Source: Candidatus Woesearchaeota archaeon
GTDB lineage: Archaea; Nanobdellota; Nanobdellia; Woesearchaeales; UBA10216
Length of the DNA stretch: 56,648 bases
Direction: 5' to 3'
Assembly: GCA_016180085.1 (NCBI GenBank)
Contig: JACPBX010000005.1
Location: 1-56,648 of the forward strand
Part shown: positions 25,451-33,193 of the stretch, piece by piece
Layout of the letters: each line of letters starts with the position of its first letter
Position numbering within the stretch: position 1 is the first letter of the stretch
The notes under the pieces: model-generated
What the model was told of the DNA's origin: nothing
The model's database searches: none
Seen by the model: only the letters and a program-made list of their open reading frames with translations
Made by a program: the position numbers and the translations under genes

Positions 25451-26074
25451 ATGCTTTTCGAACGGCTCAGCGAACTGTTTACAGGCATCATTGCCTCAAC
25501 CGGCTATCTAGGCGTCTTTATCTTGATGACTTTGGAAAGCATGGTTGCCCCAGTTCCCTCTGAGCTGGTCATGCCTTTTGCCGGCTTTCTCGTTGCCGAC
25601 GGCAAGCTTAACCTGTGGCTTGTCATAGTCATCAGCAGCCTGGCGTCAATAACAGGCTCTCTCATATCTTATTTTGTTGCCTATTTCGGCGAGAAAGAGC
25701 TCATCCACAAGTTTGGCAGGTTTGTTTTCCTCGACAAGGAAGAGCTTGAATGGACTGAGCGATGGTTCAGGAGGCACGGCAGCATCACCATTTTCATCAG
25801 CAGGCTTATCCCTGTGGTGAGGCATTTAATTTCAATTCCAGCCGGCCTGGCCAGGATGGACCTCAAGCAGTTTATTTTATTCACCGCCATTGGAGCCACC
25901 GCCTGGAATTCTTTTCTTTTGTTCGTCGGCATTAAGTTAAGGGAGAACTGGGGGATAGTCCACGAGTACAGCAAGCAGCTTGACATCTTAGTTGTAATAG
26001 GCATTCTCCTGGCAGCTGCTTATCTAGTGTACAGGCACGTGAAAAGGCGCAGAAAAGCCGCTGAAAAAGCTTAA
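25451..26074 (+). CDS. DedA (SNARE-associated) family membrane protein
   Basis: The 207-residue protein matches DedA over its length: an N-terminal re-entrant region with ESMVAPVPSELVMPFAGF (Glu and Pro motif), ITGSLISYFVAYFGE, the basic motif ISRLIPVVRHLISIPAGLAR, and two C-terminal helices with a basic tail. DedA proteins are proton-coupled flippases or transporters for lipid carriers such as undecaprenyl phosphate in bacteria. That would fit the UppS gene in the window, but no operon link exists. Confidence in family is high, substrate unknown. Confidence 0.92.
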   Translation: MLFERLSELFTGIIASTGYLGVFILMTLESMVAPVPSELVMPFAGFLVADGKLNLWLVIVISSLASITGSLISYFVAYFGEKELIHKFGRFVFLDKEELEWTERWFRRHGSITIFISRLIPVVRHLISIPAGLARMDLKQFILFTAIGATAWNSFLLFVGIKLRENWGIVHEYSKQLDILVVIGILLAAAYLVYRHVKRRRKAAEKA

Positions 26075-26106
26075 AATTTATAAATCAAACTTGATTCGCT
26101 GCCATC

Positions 26107-26484
26107 ATGGCTGGCGCTCCTTTAGAGGTAATGGTTAACCTGATAGACGCGGGAGGTTTTTCAGCAATTAAAGCTGCAAGACCAGATAAACCGATTCAAA
26201 GGTTAGAGCCTACAAGAGTTCTTATCTACAGAGGCGAGCTCGGTGTTGAAGTTTATTTGGATGCTGACATAGTTAAACCGTCTGGAAAGCTGGTAAGAGA
26301 GGGGGGAACAATGGCCAAGCGGCCGGGAGAAGAGTTGACTAAAGATGCTGTCGCATACGTGGCTGGAACGCTGTGGAGCATGGCTACGGGTCCGCTCACT
26401 TTCACAGGCGATGAAAGCGCCAGGGACATACCCTCTAAGATTCAGAAGGCTTACGACAGCTTGCAGCCTTCTTCTCAGGCTTGA
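26107..26484 (+). CDS. Hypothetical protein, 125 aa
   Basis: No family recognised. It is a small mixed alpha/beta protein without signal peptide: VMVNLIDAGGFSAIKAARPD, then VLIYRGELGVEVYLDADI. The ATG is preceded at about 25 bases by a weak TATA (AAATTTATAAATC, 26075-26087). The spacing to the next gene is 49 bases. No function can be inferred. Confidence 0.55.
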   Translation: MAGAPLEVMVNLIDAGGFSAIKAARPDKPIQRLEPTRVLIYRGELGVEVYLDADIVKPSGKLVREGGTMAKRPGEELTKDAVAYVAGTLWSMATGPLTFTGDESARDIPSKIQKAYDSLQPSSQA

Positions 26485-26533
26485 GCTGTGAAGCAACATT
26501 TTTAAGTTGAATCCTTCTCCCATTGGTTTTGCA

Positions 26534-27076
26534 ATGCCTTCACGACTGGAAAGGTGGCTAAAAGGCTGTGCTCCTGTGATTTGGCCAGCAGTTGGCTTTC
26601 TTAGCATGGTGGGATTCCCGCTCGTCGTCACGACCATTTCTCTGAATCAGTATTTTAGTTGGTTTGACGAATCCGCGGTCTTGGAGCGGTCAGAGCGCAG
26701 CGCTGTGAGGGGTTTGCAGTCACTGGATGCCAGACTTTATTCTTTATGGGATGATATGTCGCAGAAACAATCTGGTTTTCAGTTGGCAGAGATAAAGGAG
26801 TACTGCAGGGCTGTGGATGTTCCTGGCATTGGCCTTGCAGGCAAAGCAAAACAGCTCTGCAATGCGTACCGTGACCGCCCAGGGCAGGCTGAGCACGTGG
26901 ATGCAACCGGAGCCGCAGCTTACCGGGCGAATGTGCAGGAACTCAGATTTCTGGCAGGAGGGGCTCTTGGCATTTTGTTAACCGCCGCAGGCTTTTTCTA
27001 CTTTGGGCATACAAGTGATACCATTCGAAAAGATGCGGAAAAGGTTGTCCTTACCCATCCCAGGCAGCACCAGTAA
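26534..27076 (+). CDS. Hypothetical two-helix membrane protein, 180 aa
   Basis: One helix near the N terminus (VIWPAVGFLSMVGFPLVVTT) and one near residue 145 (LAGGALGILLTAAGFFYFG). The loop between, about 95 residues, contains two cysteines (KEYCRAV and KQLCNAY, 20 apart) and would be outside the cell. Both termini are basic. ATG 26534 is preferred to the TTG at 26507. Immediately downstream, 15 bases away, is another orphan. A disulfide-bonded extracellular domain is likely. Confidence 0.6.
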   Translation: MPSRLERWLKGCAPVIWPAVGFLSMVGFPLVVTTISLNQYFSWFDESAVLERSERSAVRGLQSLDARLYSLWDDMSQKQSGFQLAEIKEYCRAVDVPGIGLAGKAKQLCNAYRDRPGQAEHVDATGAAAYRANVQELRFLAGGALGILLTAAGFFYFGHTSDTIRKDAEKVVLTHPRQHQ

Positions 27077-27091
27077 GGAGGAATGGTTTAA

Positions 27092-27583
27092 ATGTTAATA
27101 GACTATAACACTCCAATAGAAGGCCTGGCTGGCCTTGTGACAGGCATCATGGTGCAGCGCGGCATCCTCATGCGTCAAATTGGCACGGCACTGTCAGCCC
27201 GCCTTAACGCCTCATCTGATATGGTTAAACTTCACGTACAGGGCTTGCGGAAGGGCTTGCCTCTTGGCTATTACGCCGTCTATGATGAGTTGTTAATAGG
27301 CCGCAAGCTCAGCCGGACAGCCGTGGTTCTGGCACACCTGCAGGTTCCACCGGAGCACTCTGTGATAACAGCAATAAGAGAAAGATACACCAACTGCGCC
27401 AACTGGGTTTACCCTCCAACTGGCGAGGTGCCGGTGGCAGCCCAACCGATTCCAGATTTTACAAGACCGTCTGACGATGATTTGGGAGGCCTTGTGGGCA
27501 AGCTGCGCCAATTGAAGCCAAAGGACCTGGAAGTGGTCAGGAAAGCCGTAGACAAGCGCCTTCTGCAATACGGCAAGAAATAG
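27092..27583 (+). CDS. Hypothetical protein, 163 aa
   Basis: The start at 27092 follows AAGGAGGAATGG, a strong Shine-Dalgarno site. An N-terminal helical domain with a possible HTH-like part (IGTALSARLNASSDMVKLHV) and a cysteine-containing middle lead to a Pro-rich linker and a C-terminal helix (RQLKPKDLEVVRKAVDKRLL). It is probably co-transcribed with the membrane protein before it. No family assigned. Confidence 0.6.
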   Translation: MLIDYNTPIEGLAGLVTGIMVQRGILMRQIGTALSARLNASSDMVKLHVQGLRKGLPLGYYAVYDELLIGRKLSRTAVVLAHLQVPPEHSVITAIRERYTNCANWVYPPTGEVPVAAQPIPDFTRPSDDDLGGLVGKLRQLKPKDLEVVRKAVDKRLLQYGKK

Positions 27584-27646
27584 AGAGTGTTAATGGCGAC
27601 TTTTAGAAAGATATAAATACATCCTATTACCATTATTAGTATTATC

Positions 27647-27847
27647 ATGATTATTTTGCTGACGAAGCACGCAAAGGAACGCATGGCTGAGAAGGGCATT
27701 TCGGTTGGTATGATTAAGGAGGCGATAAGCAAAGGCGCTGTGGTGAGGCAAACTGACGGTTATTTAGCGACGTACACTTACTTTGCTGTTGCCTACAAAA
27801 TAATCAAACAAGGCGTTTACAAGGTTAAAACGGTGATGGTGAAATGA
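27647..27847 (+). CDS. DUF4258 family small protein (third copy)
   Basis: A 66-residue DUF4258 protein with the clear motif TKHAKERMAEKGIS near its N terminus and strands YFAVAYKIIKQGVYKVKTV. The promoter TATAAATAC (27612-27620) lies 27-35 bases upstream. Its stop overlaps the ATG of the next gene (ATGA). Unlike the other two copies its partner is a zinc-finger/AbrB-like protein, so the toxin-like role is inferred from a different antitoxin type. Confidence 0.8.
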   Translation: MIILLTKHAKERMAEKGISVGMIKEAISKGAVVRQTDGYLATYTYFAVAYKIIKQGVYKVKTVMVK

Positions 27848-28176
27848 TTAGGGACAAATGTGATGAGTGTGGCGGGAAGCTTGTTGAGAAAAATGTGGAC
27901 TTCAGCATGTTTGGCGTTATGCTTGGAAAGTTTCCAGCAGAAGTGTGCTCCAAATGCGGCGAGGAGGTATTCACTGAGGAAACCTCTGCCAAGATTGACG
28001 AAGCTGCCAAGGAGAAGGGCTTATACGGCCTTGCAGCGTCTACGACTGTCGGCAAGTCAGGCGACTCCCTTGATATCCGCATAAGCAAGAAGGTTGCAGA
28101 GTTCGTCAACCTCCAGAAAGGCCAAACAGTTATGGTGCACCCGGAAGGGAAAAACAGAATAGTAATAACTTTCTAG
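27844..28176 (+). CDS. MqsA/YgiT-type zinc-finger antitoxin with AbrB-like end
   Basis: Residues 1-45 hold two CxxC pairs (CDECGG and CSKCGEEVF) of the YgiT/MqsA zinc finger, ending with EETSAKIDEAAKEKG. The last 45 residues resemble an AbrB-type strand pair (TVGKSGDSLDIRISKKVAEF, then GQTVMVHPEGKNRIVI). MqsA uses the same metal-binding N terminus to hold its toxin. Here the DNA-binding part is AbrB-like instead of HTH. Overlap with the DUF4258 gene marks a two-gene module. Confidence 0.78.
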   Translation: MIRDKCDECGGKLVEKNVDFSMFGVMLGKFPAEVCSKCGEEVFTEETSAKIDEAAKEKGLYGLAASTTVGKSGDSLDIRISKKVAEFVNLQKGQTVMVHPEGKNRIVITF

Positions 28177-28230
28177 CTGTTTCAGCCGGCTCCGGAAGGG
28201 GGAAAGAGGGGGTTGCTGGCGGGTTTTGGA

Positions 28231-28245
28231 AAAGGTATAAATACC
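28231..28245 (+). promoter_or_regulatory. TATA box for the small membrane gene at 28278
   Basis: AAAGGTATAAATACC, 33 bases before the ATG; a short leader with TTAGGGGGT follows. Confidence 0.5.
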
Positions 28246-28277
28246 TGTTTTAATCCGGCTTTGTTAGGGGGTAAATT

Positions 28278-28487
28278 ATGGGTATGTTTAACGACCTTTC
28301 GGATTCTTTCAAAAAAGCCTTACTAATTTTTGGCTCCTTGGCTTTAATGGTAATTGTTGCGTTTCTAATCGGCTGGTTGTCTTCCATTTCTAATTTACAA
28401 GGGTTTAATGACGCTTTGATTTTAATTGGAGTCTTATTTATAGCTATAGTCTTTGTGACTGTGAGTCTGTATCTTAAAAAAAGGTAA
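28278..28487 (+). CDS. Small two-helix membrane protein, 69 aa
   Basis: Two membrane helices (ALLIFGSLALMVIVAFLIGW and ALILIGVLFIAIVFVTVSLY) joined by a short loop and ended by a basic LKKR. ATG 28278 follows TTAGGGGGTAAATT. The next 140 bases before the minus-strand gene hold nothing recognisable. The function is unknown. Confidence 0.6.
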   Translation: MGMFNDLSDSFKKALLIFGSLALMVIVAFLIGWLSSISNLQGFNDALILIGVLFIAIVFVTVSLYLKKR

Positions 28488-28628
28488 CAAAAGGGCAATG
28501 GCACCCCAAACATACGTTTAATAGTCGTTATCAGAATGTTTTTGGCTATTTTCCGGAAATTTTGTGCTCACGGCCGGAAAAACAGCGGCAAACAGCTTCT
28601 TTTTGCCTTTTTTGACCGCGGGAGCCGG

Positions 28629-29183
28629 CTAAAACTGCCAAAGGTTAGTACTGGATTGGCGCGGGTTTGAGTTGCCCATTTCAACCAAGGCACCCAGCAG
28701 GATTTCGGCTTTCTTCCCAAAACCGGCTTTTTTGGCTTGGCGAAGCTGTTTAGCAATGCCGTCACCAGGGCGCATGGGTCCTTCATATCCGAAGGAGTTT
28801 GCCACTGTTTCAGCAGTGCCGTCAGCGTACTGCCTGAGGGTTACATGGAACTCAGGGTTCCTGTAATTGGTCCCATGGTCGTTTGGCAGGGCAATTGGCG
28901 TTTGGCTGCTTACCGAATGCAGACCAAGCACCAGCACTTGAGGCGTCAGGGCCACATACACAATGTTCCCGCTGCCCGGATTTGGCTTAGGCATAGGTGA
29001 AAGCATCAGTAACTTAAGGACGTCCTTAGGGGTTGTTGCGGCGCCAGGGAGATAAAGGTTGGGCATCAAAGAAGCCCGGTCTGGTTCAGCCACTTCTGTG
29101 CTGTAAAGGCTCCATTTCCCGGCTATTCTGACGGTCTGTGCAAGGCAATCCTCCAATGAAGGTGTTCTTCTGAAAAGCCACAT
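28629..29183 (-). CDS. Hypothetical protein, 184 aa
   Basis: No family recognised. A soluble protein with mixed helices and strands, rich in Pro, Asn and Thr, and a C-terminal helix (GIAKQLRQAKKAGFGKKAEI). A minus-strand TATA (29200-29213) is about 22 bases before the ATG. There are three consecutive minus-strand orphans from 30703 to 28629 with gaps of 118 and 112 bases. They may form a loose transcription unit, although each has its own TATA box. Confidence 0.6.
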   Translation of the reverse strand: MWLFRRTPSLEDCLAQTVRIAGKWSLYSTEVAEPDRASLMPNLYLPGAATTPKDVLKLLMLSPMPKPNPGSGNIVYVALTPQVLVLGLHSVSSQTPIALPNDHGTNYRNPEFHVTLRQYADGTAETVANSFGYEGPMRPGDGIAKQLRQAKKAGFGKKAEILLGALVEMGNSNPRQSSTNLWQF

Positions 29184-29295
29184 AAGGCAGGGGTAACGCA
29201 GGAGAATATAAAAAATTTTGGAATATGGCTATGTGGCGGGTAGAAGGGGCACTGGCGGGTAGAAGGAGCGCCAAGCAACATTTTAGGTGCGCCCT

Positions 29296-29799
29296 TCAGG
29301 CCAGACCGTATTCTTTGGCGTGGTCAGCATAGTAGCGGACATCGTTATGGCTTCCGAATTGCTCAAACAAATCATCTACCTCAAAGCGCAGAAGTCGCGT
29401 GGCAAGATCATACAGGTAAGCGTTAAGGTCAGGCGCAGTGATGGCAACTCCGTAGTTTTCTTCGATAACTGCAACATGGGCCCGGACTGTTTGGTATTGG
29501 GTCATTAATTGGTTTGTTATTGCCTTAACAAAAACAGGAGGCACTTCCCTTGCTTTCAGCTGCATGGCCGCCCCGCGCCTCGCGATTAGCCTGGCGCAGC
29601 TGCTGGGAAAAGAGCTTCGCACTGCCGGATGGTTGTGCATGATAGCGAGAGGCGCTACCCTGGCTGCCTCTTCAAGCTTTACGCCTTTTGCGCTGAGCGA
29701 ACCAACTGCATCGGCAATAGCCGCAGAAGAAGGTTTAAGGTCGCTTAGTTGTGTAAGGCATTCTTTTTCAGCAGCCAACAATGCATCCAGTGGTCCCAT
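29296..29799 (-). CDS. Hypothetical helical protein, 167 aa
   Basis: No family recognised. The sequence is mostly helical with no membrane segment; its central part is basic (SFPSSCARLIARRGAAMQLK). A minus-strand TATA box (29823-29833, CAAGATTTAAACAGG) lies 24 bases before the start. It is the middle of three orphan minus-strand genes. Function unknown. Confidence 0.6.
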   Translation of the reverse strand: MGPLDALLAAEKECLTQLSDLKPSSAAIADAVGSLSAKGVKLEEAARVAPLAIMHNHPAVRSSFPSSCARLIARRGAAMQLKAREVPPVFVKAITNQLMTQYQTVRAHVAVIEENYGVAITAPDLNAYLYDLATRLLRFEVDDLFEQFGSHNDVRYYADHAKEYGLA

Positions 29800-29909
29800 C
29801 TCTTAATGGTAATCGAGAAGCCTGTTTAAATCTTGTGCCAACCCGCTTCTTAGGCTCAGGAGCCGATTATGGCATCATTGAACTGTCTTTGCCGGATTCA
29901 TCGGAGGCT

Positions 29910-29947
29910 ATGCCGGTTCATACAGCATATGCCGGTTCATACAGCAT
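29910..29947. repeat. 19-bp tandem duplication at a gene end
   Basis: ATGCCGGTTCATACAGCAT occurs twice in direct succession (29910-29928, 29929-29947). On the minus strand the first copy is translated as the end of the 29918-30703 gene; the second copy is read out of frame and supplies the stop. A single copy would end the protein three residues earlier. Confidence 0.85.
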
Positions 29948-30703
29948 GACTTGTGCATTCTGGACAATTCCAAGCGTTGTCAGGGTTTTGCATGCGTCCT
30001 CAAGCCGCAAGCCAGTGGAATCCGGTGGAAACCTGGTAGCCAGAGCAGCAGTGGCAACCGCGCGGAACTCTGAGGGTGTTTGAGTACCACTTACGGTTAT
30101 CCTGGCATATTGCCCACCTTTGGGAACATCCACGAGTCGCAGCACCTTGAAGCCGCCTTCCTTTGCAAACACTACCGCAGCCGTTATGCTTCTAATGTAT
30201 TCCGTGACAAGTGCGAGCATCCCCCTAACCGCTATGCGGTAATTCTGGTCGTTGAACTTCCTCGCCCAGTGGCTATCCGGCATTACTTCTCCTCTTCCGT
30301 TTAAGGCAAAGCTTATTCCAGAGGGGTCCTCTCTTTCGGCAGGCGTGAAGGAGACGCATATAAGCCCGGGCCTGCCGCCTGACAGTATATTGGCAGCGTA
30401 CATAGCTTCATCCCGACGTATTCTTTTCAATGCTTGACGGGCTTGTGTGAAGCCATTCCCCGGTACATTTCCTTTAAACGATGCCGAGTGCCCAACAATT
30501 ACCTTGTTGCCGCTTGGCTTTTGCGGCTCAAATACGTCATAGATTAAGTCCAGCCTGGGCCTGGTTTCGGTAAGCTCGGCATTGGCATAAATGCACGCTT
30601 CAACTTCCAGTCTTGCCAGCGCTACCTCTTCCTGGATGCCATGCATAACATCCTGATACCCTTTTATCCTCCCAACAAGCTCTCCAAGGTCTTCAGATAC
30701 CAT
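29918..30703 (-). CDS. Hypothetical protein, 261 aa
   Basis: No family recognised. An N-terminal coiled segment precedes an alpha/beta domain (NKVIVGHSASFKGNVPGNG, LICVSFTPAEREDPSGISFA, YARITVSGTQTPSEFRAVAT). No signal peptide or membrane helix. The last three codons come from a 19-base tandem duplication, so the C terminus differs from an ancestral form by YAV. The promoter GTATTTAAATG lies about 30 bases before the ATG. Confidence 0.62.
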   Translation of the reverse strand: MVSEDLGELVGRIKGYQDVMHGIQEEVALARLEVEACIYANAELTETRPRLDLIYDVFEPQKPSGNKVIVGHSASFKGNVPGNGFTQARQALKRIRRDEAMYAANILSGGRPGLICVSFTPAEREDPSGISFALNGRGEVMPDSHWARKFNDQNYRIAVRGMLALVTEYIRSITAAVVFAKEGGFKVLRLVDVPKGGQYARITVSGTQTPSEFRAVATAALATRFPPDSTGLRLEDACKTLTTLGIVQNAQVMLYEPAYAV

Positions 30704-30809
30704 GCTAAGTCAGCCGTTACAAATACCTCGTCGTATTTAAATGTTTCCTTTTTATCACCACTACCAAGAGATTACATTTCTGCGGGAAGTATTTAAGCAA
30801 GAGCAGATA

Positions 30810-30822
30810 ATCTTATATACAG
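30810..30822 (+). promoter_or_regulatory. TATA box for the DUF378 gene
   Basis: AATCTTATATACA about 50 bases before ATG 30869; the leader carries GGAGGTG (30854-30860), a strong Shine-Dalgarno site. Confidence 0.5.
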
Positions 30823-30868
30823 GAACTTCTCAGGAGTGCTAAATTCCAAAATTGGAGGTGTTTACAGA

Positions 30869-31084
30869 ATGGCAGGAAATACAGTTGATATGGTATCTAA
30901 GTGGTTAGTAGTTATCGGTGGCCTTAACTGGGGCCTTGTTGGTGTTGGCATGTTTGCCGGATCCGACCTGAATGTGGTAAAGCTTATCCTTGGCGGAATC
31001 GCTGGCGGAGTGCTGGCTAACATCGTTTATGTGTTGGTTGGCTTGTCAGCCCTGTACATGCTCTGGGGCATGTTCAAGAAGTAA
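30869..31084 (+). CDS. DUF378 family small membrane protein
   Basis: A 71-residue protein with two helices and the DUF378 signature LVVIGGLNWGLVGVGMF near the start, followed by LIYVLVGLSALYML-like sequence. The family (YuzA/DUF378) is widespread; its role is unknown. The start at ATG 30869 is set by the Shine-Dalgarno GGAGGTG. A hairpin plus T-tract follows the stop. Confidence 0.85.
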   Translation: MAGNTVDMVSKWLVVIGGLNWGLVGVGMFAGSDLNVVKLILGGIAGGVLANIVYVLVGLSALYMLWGMFKK

Positions 31085-31091
31085 ATTGATG

Positions 31092-31135
31092 AAAGGGCTA
31101 AGCCCTTCTTTTTCTTCTTCTTTTTTATTTTCTAC
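31092..31135 (+). terminator. Hairpin and T-tract terminator after the DUF378 gene
   Basis: AAGGGCT (31093-31099) pairs with AGCCCTT (31101-31107), then follows CTTTTTCTTCTTCTTTTTTA. It looks like a factor-independent stop between the DUF378 gene and xerA. Confidence 0.65.
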
Positions 31136-31154
31136 ACTCTCCTTTTTTCGCAAA

Positions 31155-31166
31155 GGTTTATATAGG
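31155..31166 (+). promoter_or_regulatory. TATA box for xerA
   Basis: GGTTTATATAGG lies 25-36 bases before ATG 31191, favouring that start over the long upstream open frame. Confidence 0.6.
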
Positions 31167-31190
31167 AACAGTTCGCATAAAAACACCAGA

Positions 31191-32003
31191 ATGGTTCTGG
31201 AACAGCTTGAAACAGAGTTAAAGCTTCGCGGATTCAGCGAGAGAACAGTAAAAAGCTACCTTTTCTACAATAACAAGTTCCTTGCATTCACGAATAAAGC
31301 CCCAGAGGCTATATCAGAAGAAGACATCAAGTCATACCTGGCCAACCTGATAAGTGACAGGAAGAAAAACGCTGCAACCGTAGCCCTTGTAAGAGCTGCG
31401 CTCAGGTTTTATTATGACGGCGTACTGAAGAAAAGCATCGTAACGCTCAAAACGCCCAAGATACAGAAGAAGCTGCCGACAGTGCTTACGAAGGAAGAAG
31501 TGAAAAAGCTCATCGAATCTGCCGCAACAGCCAAAAGCAAGCTGCTGCTCATGACACTTTATTCCTCAGGCTTGAGGGTAAGCGAATGCACGAACCTGAA
31601 GATAAACGATGTCGAGCTTGACCAGAGGATGGGCTGGGTCAGGCAGGGAAAAGGCGGCAAGGACAGGCTGTTCATACTATCGGACGGCCTTGTAGATGCG
31701 CTAAGGGGCTATGTAAACGGCAAAAACACCGAGCACATTTTCACCAACAAATCAGGCAGGCCATTATCAGCTAGGAACATACAGAAAATAGTGGCTACTG
31801 CCGCAAAAAGGGCAGGGATAAGCAAGGGCGTGAGCCCTCACACGCTCAGGCATTCATTCGCAACCCACCTTCTTGAGAGCGGGGAGAGCATAAGGAAGAT
31901 ACAGGAGCTTCTTGGGCACTCAAATTTGCAGACAACGCAGATTTACACGAAAGTGTCGACGGAAGAATTGAGGAAGGTTAAGAGCCCTCTGGACAGCTTG
32001 TAA
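31191..32003 (+). CDS. xerA: Tyrosine recombinase XerA
   Basis: The 270-residue protein has the N-terminal SAM-like core-binding domain (FSERTVKSYLFYNNKFLAF) and a C-terminal catalytic domain with all expected residues: Arg in SSGLRVSE, Lys in GKGGKDR, HxxR in HTLRHSFATH, His in LLGHSN and the nucleophile Tyr in TTQIYTKV. It resembles the single Xer recombinase of archaea that resolves chromosome dimers at a dif site. ATG 31191 is chosen by promoter spacing; the frame upstream to 30990 is antisense-like and overlaps the DUF378 gene. It is not flanked by an obvious integrated element. Confidence 0.92.
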   Translation: MVLEQLETELKLRGFSERTVKSYLFYNNKFLAFTNKAPEAISEEDIKSYLANLISDRKKNAATVALVRAALRFYYDGVLKKSIVTLKTPKIQKKLPTVLTKEEVKKLIESAATAKSKLLLMTLYSSGLRVSECTNLKINDVELDQRMGWVRQGKGGKDRLFILSDGLVDALRGYVNGKNTEHIFTNKSGRPLSARNIQKIVATAAKRAGISKGVSPHTLRHSFATHLLESGESIRKIQELLGHSNLQTTQIYTKVSTEELRKVKSPLDSL

Positions 32004-32362
32004 GGAATTCTCGTAAATTTATAGAGTAAATAATGTAATAAATTCCTACAATATTTAAGAATATTATATCATATTTAGATACTTAATATTTAATAATAAA
32101 TTAGATTATTTAATCATAATTTTAATTAAATATTTTAGTTATATCACAAGACATTTGCATAAGGCATGTAAGCGGTGCCGCCAAAAGGCCAAAAGAGGCT
32201 GCAAGGTAATGCAAATGCGCCATGAGCAGACCCAAAGCTGCTGCAATCGCCTGAACCAGCAACAATCCGTTAGGCACTATGGTGGAAAGTGAGGGAATAA
32301 TGGGCGTGCGTCTGCACCGATGGAGGATTATGGTCGCGCAAATCGGAGACTGAATGCGCCAT
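32004..32362. other. A+T-rich intergenic region after xerA, with an imperfect dyad
   Basis: The first 140 bases are strongly A+T-rich and contain AATATTTAAG (32050-32059) facing CTTAATATT (32082-32090), an imperfect inverted repeat with 22 bases between. Such a dyad beside xerA could be a dif-like site, but the A+T bias makes chance likely. From 32150 to 32362 there is no accepted gene. The minus strand has an open frame giving a short hydrophobic peptide without a good start. Confidence 0.4.
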
Positions 32363-33115
32363 TCAAAAGATGCTTGAGCCGTCTAAACTCGCGCGGTTCT
32401 CCGGTGCCTGGGTGTCCAGGATAATCAGCTCCATCAGCCCTATTCCTACCTTTTGAACCACTTTGCCATCCTGGTACACAGTGAGGGGAAGCACAACAAA
32501 AGTGTAGGTTTGGCCTGTATCGCCAATCTGAAGGAATTGCGTTTGGGCTGAACCCATGATGCCACGGCTATCAACAATACGGACCATCCAGAAAGGGTCA
32601 GGTGGCATGGCAGGCGCTTGCAAAGGGAGCAGCCCGGTAAAATTGATTAGCAAAGTTGGTTCGGGAAACCTGTGCGCTACGGCTCGTTGGTTGATTATAG
32701 TGCCGTCTGGGACTATAAGCGGTGGCGGCAGGGATTTTTCCACAAAGGCATCATAGGGGTCTTGAGAAGGCAACGGCCTCACTTTAAAGTATAACTTGCC
32801 TTCGCTCAATTTCAGGCCGTCGATTAACCCGTATGCCACTGCAATAATGCTTGTGGCGTTGGATTCGGGGTCCAGAACATAATACCGGATGACAATCAGG
32901 TCATCCAATACGCTGTTATCGTAATGCAACTGGCCCTTTGATTTTGTATAGTATTCCAAAAGAATGCTCTGAAGCCCGGATTCGGGTTGGGGAGAGGATA
33001 TTGGGCTTGGCGCGGCTGTGGGTGGCGGCTGGGTGGCCACTGTTTTATCCGTATGGCCACATGCTGCGAGGACTATCGTTTCAAGCGCCAGCGCCGCAAC
33101 AAGCAGCTTTTTCAT
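32363..33115 (-). CDS. Exported lipoprotein, hypothetical
   Basis: The protein (250 residues from ATG 33115) begins with a lipoprotein signal MKKLLVAALALETIVLAACG, lipobox LAAC. A Pro/Thr/Ser-rich linker (about 27-45) leads to an all-beta-like domain without recognised motif (DLIVIRYYVLDPES, TYTFVVLPLTVYQDGKVVQK). It should sit on the outer face of the membrane. ATG 33115 is set by the TATA box 23 bases upstream and by the signal peptide. It diverges from the eIF-5A gene. Confidence 0.75.
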   Translation of the reverse strand: MKKLLVAALALETIVLAACGHTDKTVATQPPPTAAPSPISSPQPESGLQSILLEYYTKSKGQLHYDNSVLDDLIVIRYYVLDPESNATSIIAVAYGLIDGLKLSEGKLYFKVRPLPSQDPYDAFVEKSLPPPLIVPDGTIINQRAVAHRFPEPTLLINFTGLLPLQAPAMPPDPFWMVRIVDSRGIMGSAQTQFLQIGDTGQTYTFVVLPLTVYQDGKVVQKVGIGLMELIILDTQAPENRASLDGSSIF

Positions 33116-33137
33116 TGTAGGCAGGGTAGTCTGCTGC

Positions 33138-33170
33138 AATTTATAAAGTTCATGCGAAGATTTTTAAATG
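33138..33170. promoter_or_regulatory. Divergent TATA boxes between the lipoprotein and eIF-5A genes
   Basis: AATTTATAAAG (33138-33148) serves the minus-strand lipoprotein (ATG 33115) and ATTTTTAAATG (33160-33170) serves eIF-5A (ATG 33194). Both spacings are about 24 bases, giving leaderless transcripts. Confidence 0.6.
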
Positions 33171-33193
33171 CCACGGCTGTCCGCAAAAAGCTT

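Noticed and set aside
30990-31190. Upstream in-frame extension of xerA
   Set aside because: Overlaps the DUF378 gene and terminator; the TATA box at 31155 sets the start at 31191.
32128-32290. Minus-strand hydrophobic open frame in the A+T-rich region after xerA
   Set aside because: Only a GTG start, no promoter or Shine-Dalgarno site, and composition bias explains the hydrophobic residues.
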